NCBI GenBank assembly: GCA_963710665.1
Contig: CAVQBC010000006.1
Span: forward strand, 124,001-188,000
From: CAVQBC01 sp963710665
GTDB taxonomy: Bacteria > Actinomycetota > Thermoleophilia > Solirubrobacterales > Solirubrobacteraceae
DNA length: 64,000 bases
Reading direction: 5' to 3'
In this document: positions 53,670 to 60,887 of the stretch, one piece after another
Layout: each line of letters begins with the position of its first letter
Numbering within the stretch: the stretch's first letter is position 1
The notes under the pieces: model-generated
Seen by the model: only the letters and a program-made list of their open reading frames with translations
Databases searched by the model: none
Told to the model about the DNA's origin: nothing
Translations under genes and position numbers: made by a program

Positions 53670-54179
53670 TCAGGCGGCCGGCGCCGCGGGCGTCTCCGGC
53701 GGGGCGCCGAGCGCGGCGGAGAGCGCCTGCGCCGTCGCCCGCACGCGGTCGCCGCACGCGTGCGCCTGCTCGACGCTGAGCTCGAAGGTCAGCGCGGACA
53801 CGCTCACCGCCCCGATCGGCCGGGCGCGGTTGTCGAACGTCGCCGCGGCGACGCAGCGGATGTTGCGCTCGTTCTCCTCGTCGTCGACCGCGAACCCCCG
53901 CCGCCGGACCCGCTCGAGCTCACGCTCGATCGCGGGCACGGTCGTCAGCGTGTTGGGCGTGCGCCGCTCCGGCCGCCGGCGGGCGAGGATCCCGCGGACG
54001 TCGGCGGCGGGCAGCTCGGCCAGGATCGCCTTGCCGATCGCCGTGCAGTGGAGCGGCATGCGCCCGCCCACTCGCGACGCCGTCTGGTAGGCGCCCCGCG
54101 GGTTCTCGAGCTTCTCCACGTAGACCGCCTCGTCGCCGCTCAGCAGCGCCAGATGGACGGTGGGGGAAACCGGTTTCCC
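53670..54179 (-). pseudogene. IclR-family regulator, N-terminal HTH missing
   Basis: The effector domain is intact: SPTVHLALLSGDEAVYVEKL, GRMPLHCTAIGKAILAELPA, and RNIRCVAAATFDNRARPIGA. GTG at 54119 is an in-frame start, but the homology runs upstream to about 54165. The 80-100 residue winged helix that should precede it is absent; instead a stop codon, a LacI-type operator and a promoter are met. The gene was cut by a deletion whose right end is near 54165-54180, so it can no longer bind DNA by itself. Confidence 0.85.
54164..54179. promoter_or_regulatory. LacI-family operator, perfect 16-bp palindrome
   Basis: GGGAAACCGGTTTCCC is fully self-complementary with the central CG and AAACCGGTTT core typical of LacI/GalR sites. 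It sits about 6-21 bp downstream of a predicted start of transcription on the minus strand and 66 bp from the LacI-type gene, so both directions could be repressed. Confidence 0.8.
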
Positions 54180-54191
54180 GCACGCCGGGCA

Positions 54192-54221
54192 GTGCTAGAT
54201 CCGCGCTTCCGCGAGTGTCAA
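54192..54221 (-). promoter_or_regulatory. Orphan minus-strand promoter TTGACA-18-TAGCAC
   Basis: On the minus strand TTGACA (54216-54221), 18 bp, TAGCAC (54192-54197) is a near-consensus promoter; the LacI operator follows immediately. It now fires into the truncated IclR gene. It probably once drove a sugar-uptake or catabolic gene that was deleted. Confidence 0.6.
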
Positions 54222-54244
54222 GCCGCCGGGGTAGCATCGCGCCG

Positions 54245-55297
54245 ATGCCGGACCCCGACACCGCCCGCGGGACCCGCCTGCGCGCCCCCTCGCGCGTGCG
54301 CCTCGCCGAGGTCGCGCGGCGCGCGGGCGTCTCGAAGTCGACCGCCTCGCGGGTGCTCAACCACGACCCGACCCTGTCCGTGCGGCCCGGCACCCGGGAG
54401 CGGGTCGCGCTGACCGCGCAGGAGCTCGGGTACCGCCCGCACCCGCTCGCCCGCGCGCTCGCGGCCTCGACCACCGGCGCCCTGGCGCTCCTCGTCCCCG
54501 AGCTCAGCAACCCCGCCTACGTCGAGCTGATCCGCGGCGCCTACGGGCGCGCTCGGGAGCGCGACTTCGTGCTGCTGTGCGCCGAGGACTTCGAGGGGCA
54601 GGAGGCCGACGAGGCCTTCACGCAGCTGGTTGCGGCCGGCCGCGTGGACGGGCTGCTGATCGCCTCCGCGCGCCCCGCCCACCGCCTGCGGGCGGCGCTC
54701 GAGCGCCACTGGGTGCCGCACGTGTTCGTCAACCGCTCGGTCCCCGGCGCCGCCGCGAACGTCACGCTCGACCTGCCGCGCGCCAGCCGCGCCGCGCTGG
54801 ACCATCTCACCGGCCTCGGCCACGTGCGCGTCGCCCACGTCGCCGGGCCGCAGGGCGTGCAGTCCGCCCGGCTGCGCGAGGACGCCTTCGTGCGCGCGGC
54901 GCTCGCGCGCGGGCTGGGGCCGGCTCCCGTCGCCCGCGGCGCCTTCACCGAGGCGGGCGGCGCGGCCGCGGCGACACGCCTGCTGCGCCGCCGGCCGGAG
55001 ACCACCGCGATCTACGCGAGCTCGCTCGCGCAGGCCGTCGGCGTCCTGCACGCCGCCCGCCAGGCCGGGCGCACGGTCCCCGACGACCTCTCGGTCATCG
55101 CCTACGACGACGTCCCGCTGGCGGGCTACCTCTCGCCGCCGCTGACGACCGTCGCGATGCCGCTCGCCGAGCTCGGCGCGGCGGCGGTCGACGCGCTGCT
55201 CGAGGTGCTCGCGGGCACCGAGCCGGGCTCGCGGACGCTCGACGCCGAGCCGGAGGTCGTGACCCGCGCCTCCACCGCCGCGCCGAGGGCGCGATGA
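54245..55297 (+). CDS. LacI-family transcriptional regulator
   Basis: 350 residues from ATG 54245. HTH and hinge: VRLAEVARRAGVSKSTASRV, LNHDPTLSVRPGTRERVALT. Sugar-binding core: GALALLVPELSNPAYVELIR, DGLLIASARP, LGHVRVAHVAGPQGVQSARL, DDLSVIAYDDVPLAGYLSPP. TAGCAT (54232-54237) lies 7 bp before the ATG, implying a leaderless transcript, and a perfect operator is 66 bp upstream, so autoregulation is likely. The inducer is unknown; the neighbouring mannitol-dehydrogenase-family gene suggests a polyol or uronate. Confidence 0.93.
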   Translation: MPDPDTARGTRLRAPSRVRLAEVARRAGVSKSTASRVLNHDPTLSVRPGTRERVALTAQELGYRPHPLARALAASTTGALALLVPELSNPAYVELIRGAYGRARERDFVLLCAEDFEGQEADEAFTQLVAAGRVDGLLIASARPAHRLRAALERHWVPHVFVNRSVPGAAANVTLDLPRASRAALDHLTGLGHVRVAHVAGPQGVQSARLREDAFVRAALARGLGPAPVARGAFTEAGGAAAATRLLRRRPETTAIYASSLAQAVGVLHAARQAGRTVPDDLSVIAYDDVPLAGYLSPPLTTVAMPLAELGAAAVDALLEVLAGTEPGSRTLDAEPEVVTRASTAAPRAR

Positions 55298-55797
55298 GCG
55301 AGCCCGGACCCCCGCTGGACCCGCGCCGCCTGCACGCGGGGGAGTGGCTGGCCGCCGCGGGCGCCGCGGTGCTCTTCGGCTCCCTGTTCCTGGACTGGTA
55401 CGCGGTGCGCGCCGGGCCGGGTGCCCCGGCGCTCGCGCTCACGGGCTGGGAGGCGTTCGGCGTCACCGACGGGCTGCTCGCGGTCGTCGCCGCGTGCGGG
55501 CTCGCGCTCGCCGCCGTCACCGCCGCCCAGCGCGGGCCGACGCTGCCGCTCGCGGCCGGCGTGATCGCCGCGGTCGCGGGGACGGCGGGCGTGCTGCTCG
55601 TGGCGCTGCGGCTGCTCGACGCGCCCGGCCCGGACGACCTCGTGGCGCTGCGGGCGGGCGCGTTCGCCGGCCTCGCCGGCGCGCTGGGCGTCGCGGCCGG
55701 CGCGTGGCTGGCGCTGCGCGACGAGGCGCCGCGCGTCCCCGGCCGCGCCGCGGTGCCGGAGCTGCGCCCGACGCCGCCCCGCGAGCCGGAAGCCTAG
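55294..55797 (+). CDS. Small integral membrane protein, unknown
   Basis: 167 residues, ATG 55294, overlapping the LacI stop (ATGA). Four helices: WLAAAGAAVLFGSLFLDWYA, DGLLAVVAACGLALAAVTAA, LAAGVIAAVAGTAGVLLVAL and AGLAGALGVAAGAWLALRDE. A WxxxF/GWEAFG loop follows helix 1. Such four-helix proteins are frequent in Solirubrobacterales genomes and have no known role. Confidence 0.75.
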   Translation: MSEPGPPLDPRRLHAGEWLAAAGAAVLFGSLFLDWYAVRAGPGAPALALTGWEAFGVTDGLLAVVAACGLALAAVTAAQRGPTLPLAAGVIAAVAGTAGVLLVALRLLDAPGPDDLVALRAGAFAGLAGALGVAAGAWLALRDEAPRVPGRAAVPELRPTPPREPEA

Positions 55798-55822
55798 AAT
55801 CCACGGCTCATGTTGAGCCGTG
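55795..55822 (+). promoter_or_regulatory. gatC promoter with palindrome across the start codon
   Basis: TAGAAT (55795-55800) is 9 bp before the gatC ATG. A perfect 9-bp inverted repeat with 3-bp centre (CACGGCTCA at 55802-55810, TGAGCCGTG at 55814-55822) spans the start codon. Confidence 0.5.
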
Positions 55823-56097
55823 ACCAGGTCCTCTACGTGGCGCGCCTCGCCCGCCTGGAGCTGACCGACGCCGAGGTCGAGCAGTTCGCGGGGGAGCTCT
55901 CCCACGTCCTCGACCACATCGAGAAGATCGGAGAGCTCGGCGACCTCGCCGACGTCCCGCCCACGTCCCACGTCGTGGCGGTGGAGAACGCCCTGCGGCC
56001 GGACAAGCCGCGCCCGTCGTGGCCGCGCGAGGACGTGCTCGCCGCCGCGCCCGACCCGGCGCAGGGCGGCTTCCGCGTCCCGAGCCCGGGCGCGTGA
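55810..56097 (+). CDS. gatC: Asp/Glu-tRNA amidotransferase subunit C
   Basis: 95 residues. MLSRDQVLYVARLARLELTD, then FAGELSHVLDHIEKIGELGD and NALRPDKPRPSWPREDVLAA are standard GatC. It stabilises GatA and ties it to GatB in the complex that converts Glu-tRNA(Gln) and Asp-tRNA(Asn) to the amide forms. Its stop overlaps the gatA GTG. Confidence 0.95.
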   Translation: MLSRDQVLYVARLARLELTDAEVEQFAGELSHVLDHIEKIGELGDLADVPPTSHVVAVENALRPDKPRPSWPREDVLAAAPDPAQGGFRVPSPGA

Positions 56098-57521
56098 GCA
56101 CCGTCCTCTCCCTCACGGCGGCGCAGGCCGTCGAGCAGATCCGCGCCGGTGAGCTCGACCCCGCCGAGCTGTGGCACACCTACCGCGAGCGCGCCGCCGC
56201 CGACGAGCTCAACGCCTTCACCTGGGTCGCCGGCGAGGGCGAGGCGCCGGCCGTGGCGCCCGGCGCGCCGCTGGCGGGCGTGCCGGTGGCGGTCAAGGAC
56301 CTCTTCTGCACGAAGGGGATCCCGAGCCAGGCGGGCTCGAAGATCCTCGAGGGCTACTGCCCGCCGTACACCGCGACCGCGGTCGAGCGCCTCCAGGAGG
56401 CCGGCGCGCCCGTGGTGGCCAAGACGAACCAGGACGAGTTCGCGATGGGCTCCTCCAACGAGAACTCGGCCTTCGGCCCGGTCCTCAACCCGTGGGCGCG
56501 CGACCGCGTGCCGGGCGGGTCCTCGGGCGGCTCGGCCGCGGCGGTCGCGGCCGGCGCGGTCCCGTGGGCGATCGGCACGGACACCGGCGGCTCGATCCGC
56601 CAGCCGGCCGCGCTGTGCGGGATCGTCGGCCTCAAGCCCACCTACGGCGCGGTCTCGCGCTACGGCATGATCGCCTTCGCCTCCTCGCTGGACCAGGCCG
56701 GCCCGTTCACCCGCGACGTCACCGACGCCGCGCTGCTGTTCTCCGCCATGGCCGGCAAGGACCCGTGCGACTCGACGTCGCTCGGCCTGCCCGAGCCGGT
56801 CCGCCTGCCGTCCGCCACCGACCTGCGCGGCCTCCGCCTCGGCCTGCCCGAGGACCTCCTGGCCGGCGAGGGCGTGGAGCCCGGCGTGCTCGAGAACTTC
56901 CGCGCCACCCTGGACCGCGCACGCGACCTCGGCGCCGAGGTCAAGACGATGGCGCTGCCGCACGCCGAGCACGGCCTCGCCGCCTACTACCTGATCGCGC
57001 CGGCCGAGTGCTCCTCGAACCTCGCGCGCTACGACGGCGTGCGCTACGGCTTCCGCGCCGACGGCGCCGGCGACCTGCTGGGCCTCTACACGCGCACCCG
57101 CGAGCAGGGCTTCGGCCCCGAGGTCAAGCGGCGCGTCATGCTCGGGACCTACGCGCTGTCCTCGGGCTACTACGACGCCTACTACGGCAAGGCCCAGAAG
57201 GTGCGCACGCGGATCGCCGAGGACTTCTTCGCCGCGTGGGAGGAGGTCGACTTCGTGGTCACGCCGACCAGCCCGGGCGTCGCCTTCGAGCTCGGCGCCA
57301 AGACCGCCGACCCGCTCGCGATGTACCTCAACGACTACTTCACGGTCCCGATGTCGCTGGCCGGCATCCCCGCCATCTCGATCCCCAACGGGCTGAGCGA
57401 GGGGCTGCCGACCGCCTTCCAGCTCGCCGGCCCGGCGTTCAGCGAGAACCGGCTGCTCGACGCCGCGCACGCGCTCGAGGGCGCGCTCGCCTTCGACGGC
57501 TCCCCCGCGAGGCAGGCATGA
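56094..57521 (+). CDS. gatA: Asp/Glu-tRNA amidotransferase subunit A
   Basis: 475 residues from GTG 56094. Amidase signature: catalytic Lys in GVPVAVKDLFCTKG, first Ser in PGGSSGGSAAAVAAG, nucleophile Ser in GTDTGGSIRQPAALCG. KTNQDEFAMGSSNENSAFGP is typical for GatA. Produces ammonia from glutamine. A longer upstream start overlaps gatC and is not needed. Confidence 0.96.
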   Translation: MSTVLSLTAAQAVEQIRAGELDPAELWHTYRERAAADELNAFTWVAGEGEAPAVAPGAPLAGVPVAVKDLFCTKGIPSQAGSKILEGYCPPYTATAVERLQEAGAPVVAKTNQDEFAMGSSNENSAFGPVLNPWARDRVPGGSSGGSAAAVAAGAVPWAIGTDTGGSIRQPAALCGIVGLKPTYGAVSRYGMIAFASSLDQAGPFTRDVTDAALLFSAMAGKDPCDSTSLGLPEPVRLPSATDLRGLRLGLPEDLLAGEGVEPGVLENFRATLDRARDLGAEVKTMALPHAEHGLAAYYLIAPAECSSNLARYDGVRYGFRADGAGDLLGLYTRTREQGFGPEVKRRVMLGTYALSSGYYDAYYGKAQKVRTRIAEDFFAAWEEVDFVVTPTSPGVAFELGAKTADPLAMYLNDYFTVPMSLAGIPAISIPNGLSEGLPTAFQLAGPAFSENRLLDAAHALEGALAFDGSPARQA

Positions 57522-58948
57522 GCTGGGAGCCGGTCATCGGGCTGGAGATCCACGTCCAGCTCTCCACGCGCACGAAGATGTTCTGCGGGTGCGCGCTGTC
57601 GTTCGGCGAGGAGCCCAACACGCGCACGTGCCCGGTGTGCCTGGGCCTGCCGGGTTCGCTCCCGACGGTCAACGCGCAGGCGATCGCCTACGGGCTGATG
57701 ATGGGCCTCGCGCTCGGCGCCGAGATCGCGCCGCGGTCGATCTTCCACCGCAAGAACTACTTCTATCCCGACCTCGCGAAGGGCTACCAGATCTCCCAGT
57801 ACGACATCCCGCTGTGCCGCGGCGGGCGGCTGGAGGACGTGCGCATCCACCGCATCCACCTCGAGGAGGACGCGGCGAAGCTCGTGCACGTCGGCTCGTC
57901 CGGGCGCATCCACGGCTCCGAGGCCAGCGTGGTCGACTACAACCGCGGCGGGACGCCGCTCGCCGAGATCGTCACCGAGCCCGACCTGCACTCCGCCGAG
58001 GAGGCGCGCGACTGGCTCGGCCTGCTGCGCGAGACGCTGCGCCAGCTCGGCGTCTCCGACGTGAACATGGAGGAGGGCTCGCTGCGCTGCGACGCCAACG
58101 TGTCGGTGCGCCGGGCGGGCACGACCGAGCTCGGCACCAAGACCGAGCTCAAGAACATGAACTCCTTCCGGTTCGTGATGCAGGGCATCAACGCCGAGGT
58201 GGCGCGGCAGGTCGCGCTGCTCGAGGCCGGCGAGCCGGTCGTGCAGGAGACGCTGCACTTCGACCCCACCTCGGGCCGCCTGACCCCGCTGCGCTCCAAG
58301 GAGGAGGCGCACGACTACCGCTACTTCCCCGAGCCCGATCTCGTGCCGGTCGTGCCGACCGAGGAGATGCTGGCGGCCGCGCGCGAGGCGCTCCCCGAGC
58401 TGCCCGCGGCGCGCGCCGAGCGCTACGAGCGCGACTGGTCGCTGCCGACCGACACCGCGCGGCTGTTCGCCTTCGAGCCCGGCTGGGGCGACTACTTCGA
58501 GGCCGCCGCGCGCGCCGGCAACGGCGACGGCGCCGAGCCGCGGACCGTCGCCAACTGGGTCACCGACCTGCGCGGGCGCCTCGGGGCTGAGGCGGATCCC
58601 GCCGCGTCGAAGGTCGAGCCGGGCGCGCTCGCCCGCCTCGCCGGCCTCGTCGCCGCCCGCGAGGTCAACGCGACCGCCGCCCGCGACGTCCTCGACCGCC
58701 TCGTCGCCGAGGGCGGCGACCCGGCCGAGATCGTCGAGCGCGAGGGGCTCGGCGCGATGGGCGGCGGCGACGAGCTGGCCGCCGTCGTGGCGGCGGCCAT
58801 CGCGGCGAACGCCGACGCGGCCGAGAAGGTCAAGGCCGGAAACCCGAAGGCGATCGGGCCGATCGTCGGCTTCGTGATGCGCGAGACCAAGGGCCGCGCC
58901 GACGGCGGCGAGGTCGGCCGCCTCGTCCGCGAGCAGCTCGGCGCCTGA
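57518..58948 (+). CDS. gatB: Asp/Glu-tRNA amidotransferase subunit B
   Basis: 476 residues, ATG 57518 overlapping gatA. GLEIHVQLSTRTKMFCGC with CPVCLGLPGSLP (zinc Cys), KNYFYPDLAKGYQISQYDIP, NRGGTPLAEIVTEPDL, and the C-terminal YqeY-like tail KVKAGNPKAIGPIVGFVMRE. It binds tRNA and transfers ammonia to the activated aminoacyl-tRNA. Confidence 0.96.
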   Translation: MSWEPVIGLEIHVQLSTRTKMFCGCALSFGEEPNTRTCPVCLGLPGSLPTVNAQAIAYGLMMGLALGAEIAPRSIFHRKNYFYPDLAKGYQISQYDIPLCRGGRLEDVRIHRIHLEEDAAKLVHVGSSGRIHGSEASVVDYNRGGTPLAEIVTEPDLHSAEEARDWLGLLRETLRQLGVSDVNMEEGSLRCDANVSVRRAGTTELGTKTELKNMNSFRFVMQGINAEVARQVALLEAGEPVVQETLHFDPTSGRLTPLRSKEEAHDYRYFPEPDLVPVVPTEEMLAAAREALPELPAARAERYERDWSLPTDTARLFAFEPGWGDYFEAAARAGNGDGAEPRTVANWVTDLRGRLGAEADPAASKVEPGALARLAGLVAAREVNATAARDVLDRLVAEGGDPAEIVEREGLGAMGGGDELAAVVAAAIAANADAAEKVKAGNPKAIGPIVGFVMRETKGRADGGEVGRLVREQLGA

Positions 58949-59013
58949 CGGGTCAGCCGCCGGCCCTTGCACTGGGCGATCACCGACGGGCGTAGAATCG
59001 CGCCCACTGGACG

Positions 59014-59034
59014 GCCCGCCCGGCCGGGGCGGGC
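59014..59034. terminator. Hairpin between gatB and the small Gly-Gly protein gene
   Basis: GCCCGCC (59014-59020) pairs with GGCGGGC (59028-59034) around a 7-nt loop. It may end gatB transcription, or sit in the leader of the next gene because TAGAAT at about 58993 is a possible -10 upstream of it. Confidence 0.45.
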
Positions 59035-59058
59035 AATCGCGGCCGAAGGGACACGCCA

Positions 59059-59283
59059 ATGGCACGACTCATCCGCATGGATCGCACGGGTCACACGACG
59101 CTCGCCGAGTGGAACGCGGCCGACGAGGCATCGGTCGAGGCGGCCGTGGCGGCGTTCCGCGAGCAGCTCGACGCGGGGTACTACGCGGTGGTCAGCACGG
59201 GGGAGGGCAGCGCGGAGCAGGTCACCGAGCTCCCGCGCGACGCCGAGCTCGTGATCCTGCGCCGCCCGATCGCCGGCGGCTGA
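59059..59283 (+). CDS. 74-residue protein ending in Gly-Gly (possible beta-grasp fold)
   Basis: ATG 59059, GAAGG 9 bp upstream. Order of predicted elements: strand LIRMDR, strand HTTLAEW, helix EASVEAAVAAFREQLDAG, strand YYAVVST, strand EQVTELP, strand ELVILRR, then PIAGG at the C-terminus. This beta-beta-alpha-beta-beta(-beta) order and the terminal Gly-Gly recall MoaD/ThiS or ubiquitin-like carriers. No family is recognised. A MoeB-like activating enzyme exists 46 kb away in this window; direct pairing is speculation. Confidence 0.7.
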   Translation: MARLIRMDRTGHTTLAEWNAADEASVEAAVAAFREQLDAGYYAVVSTGEGSAEQVTELPRDAELVILRRPIAGG

Positions 59284-59293
59284 CCCGGCCGCC

Positions 59294-60022
59294 GTGGCCG
59301 CGCGTCCGGTCCCCGCGGGCGTCGCCGCCGCCGGGCGGGCCGACGTCCTGCCCGAGACCGCGTCCGTGTACTGGCGGCCGCGGGTCGGCGCGGAGCTGCT
59401 GCGCCGCCGCGGGCGGGTGTGGACGCTCAACACCGTCGCGCACACGGTGCCGTTCGTGGCGGTCGCCGCGCTCCTGCTCCTGCTCGAGCCGCTGAGCTTC
59501 CCGGTCGCGGCCATCCTGCTCGTGCACGCGTGGACGATCCCCGAGCTCCACGCCAGGCGCGGCGCGGGCGTGCTGCGGCCGGTGCGCCGCCGCGCGGCGG
59601 CGGCCCCCGACGCCGAGGAGGCCCGGCGGGCGGAGACGGTCGCGCTCGGGCTCCTGGGGGACCTCGTGGGCCACGCGGCGCGCGACCTGCACCGCCGCAC
59701 CGGGCTCGTGCTCGAGCGCGGCAGGCTCGGCGTCTGGCTGGTGGGCGAGCGCGGCGCGGTGATGCTGCGCCCCGGCGGCCGCCGGGTGGACTGCTGGTGC
59801 GTGCGCGCCGCGGGCGACGAGCTGCCGCCCGCCGACCGCACCGCGCACCTGCTGCTCGCCCTGCGCGCCGACGAACAGGGCTTCGCGACCGTGGCCAACC
59901 TCGCCTTCAGCGGCGCGCCGTGGCGGCTCCGCCGGCGCCTCGCGGCCCGGGCGCGCCCCGCGTTGAAGGACGCCCGCCGGGCGGCGGCGCGCCTCGACCG
60001 CCGGTCGAAGCCCACCCCCTGA
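59294..60022 (+). CDS. Membrane protein of unknown function
   Basis: 242 residues from GTG 59294. Two hydrophobic stretches near the N-terminus (VAHTVPFVAVAALLLLLEPL; FPVAAILLVHAWTIPELHAR) are followed by a soluble Arg/Ala-rich domain with beta content (LVLERGRLGVWLVGERGAVM). No motif recognised; probably translated with the 74-residue gene 10 bp upstream. Confidence 0.65.
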   Translation: MAARPVPAGVAAAGRADVLPETASVYWRPRVGAELLRRRGRVWTLNTVAHTVPFVAVAALLLLLEPLSFPVAAILLVHAWTIPELHARRGAGVLRPVRRRAAAAPDAEEARRAETVALGLLGDLVGHAARDLHRRTGLVLERGRLGVWLVGERGAVMLRPGGRRVDCWCVRAAGDELPPADRTAHLLLALRADEQGFATVANLAFSGAPWRLRRRLAARARPALKDARRAAARLDRRSKPTP

Positions 60023-60077
60023 GATCTTGTCCGCCGGTCCATGGCCGGGCGGCCCGCCGGGCGGCAGCATGCCCGCC

Positions 60078-60266
60078 ATGACCTCCGCCTCCGCCCGCAC
60101 CAGCGCCACGAGGCGCCGACTCGTGCTCGTCCCGGACACGAGCGGCCGGCGCGCCGACGACGCCGTCCGCCGGTTCCGCCTCGCCCATCGGCGCGTCGAG
60201 CCGCCGATGTCGCGCCTGGAGACCCCTCGCGCGCGCTCCGGGCTCGCCTCGCAGACGCGCGACTGA
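60078..60266 (+). CDS. Possible short basic ORF
   Basis: 62 residues from ATG 60078, Arg/Ser-rich (TRRRLVLVPDTSGRRADDAV). No RBS, no recognisable family; composition may be chance in GC-rich DNA. An antisense ORF covers the same bases. Listed as weak. Confidence 0.25.
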   Translation: MTSASARTSATRRRLVLVPDTSGRRADDAVRRFRLAHRRVEPPMSRLETPRARSGLASQTRD

Positions 60267-60363
60267 GCCGCCTCCCGGCCCGCTCGCGGCGGCCGGATCC
60301 GCCCCATCCGGCCGGCCGGGCCGACCCGCCCGGCCGGACATCCCGAGTGAGTATCCTCAGGTC

Positions 60364-60546
60364 ATGAACTCCACCCTCGGGACCCTCGGCAAGCGAGTTC
60401 TCGCGTGGATCGTCATCGCGGTCGTCGTCGTGCTCGCCCTCAAGCTGGCCGTCGGGCTCGTGGTGGGCCTCGCGACGACCGTGTTCGTGATGATCCTCGT
60501 GGCGGTCGCGATCGTCGGGCTGGTCTGGGCCTTCCGCCACGCCTGA
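60364..60546 (+). CDS. 60-residue single/double-pass membrane peptide
   Basis: MNSTLGTLGKRVLAWIVIAV begins a protein that is almost entirely hydrophobic (ALKLAVGLVVGLATTVFVMI). TATCCT (60352-60357) is 6 bp before ATG: leaderless. Function unknown; small membrane proteins of this kind are frequent in this group. Confidence 0.7.
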   Translation: MNSTLGTLGKRVLAWIVIAVVVVLALKLAVGLVVGLATTVFVMILVAVAIVGLVWAFRHA

Positions 60547-60552
60547 CGTAGC

Positions 60553-60843
60553 GTGGGCGGCGCCGCCTACCTCGTCATCTGCTTCTCGTTCGCCCTCGCC
60601 GGCGGGATCGTCGGCAAGCTCAAGGGCTCGTCGTTCCTCATCTGGTTCCTGATCTCCGGGATCGCGCCGTTCATCGGCCTGCTCGCCGCGCTCGCGTATC
60701 GCAACGACCGCGACGAGAAGCGCCGCCAGTGCCCCGGCTGCGGGAAGGTCGTCAAGCTCCACGACGCGATCTGCACCCGGTGCGGGGAGGAACTGGAGTT
60801 TCCGGCTGTTGCGATCGCACCGGAATCCGCTGTGCGCCGTTAG
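60553..60843 (+). CDS. Membrane protein with C-terminal zinc ribbon
   Basis: 96 residues, GTG 60553, 6 bp after the previous stop. Two helices (AAYLVICFSFALAGGIVGKL; SSFLIWFLISGIAPFIGLLA), then a zinc ribbon CPGCGKVVKLHDAICTRCGE with four Cys. Similar two-helix plus zinc-ribbon proteins are known in actinobacteria without function. Confidence 0.78.
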   Translation: MGGAAYLVICFSFALAGGIVGKLKGSSFLIWFLISGIAPFIGLLAALAYRNDRDEKRRQCPGCGKVVKLHDAICTRCGEELEFPAVAIAPESAVRR

Positions 60844-60887
60844 ACTGACCGGTCTTCCGTCGTTCGTCGCAAGGGAGGTCTGAGCCG

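Noticed and set aside
60840..60887. Leader peptide or attenuator upstream of ilvB
   Set aside because: Only 44 bp between genes, no run of Ile/Val/Leu codons and no paired hairpins; just an RBS and a possible -10 (TAGACT).
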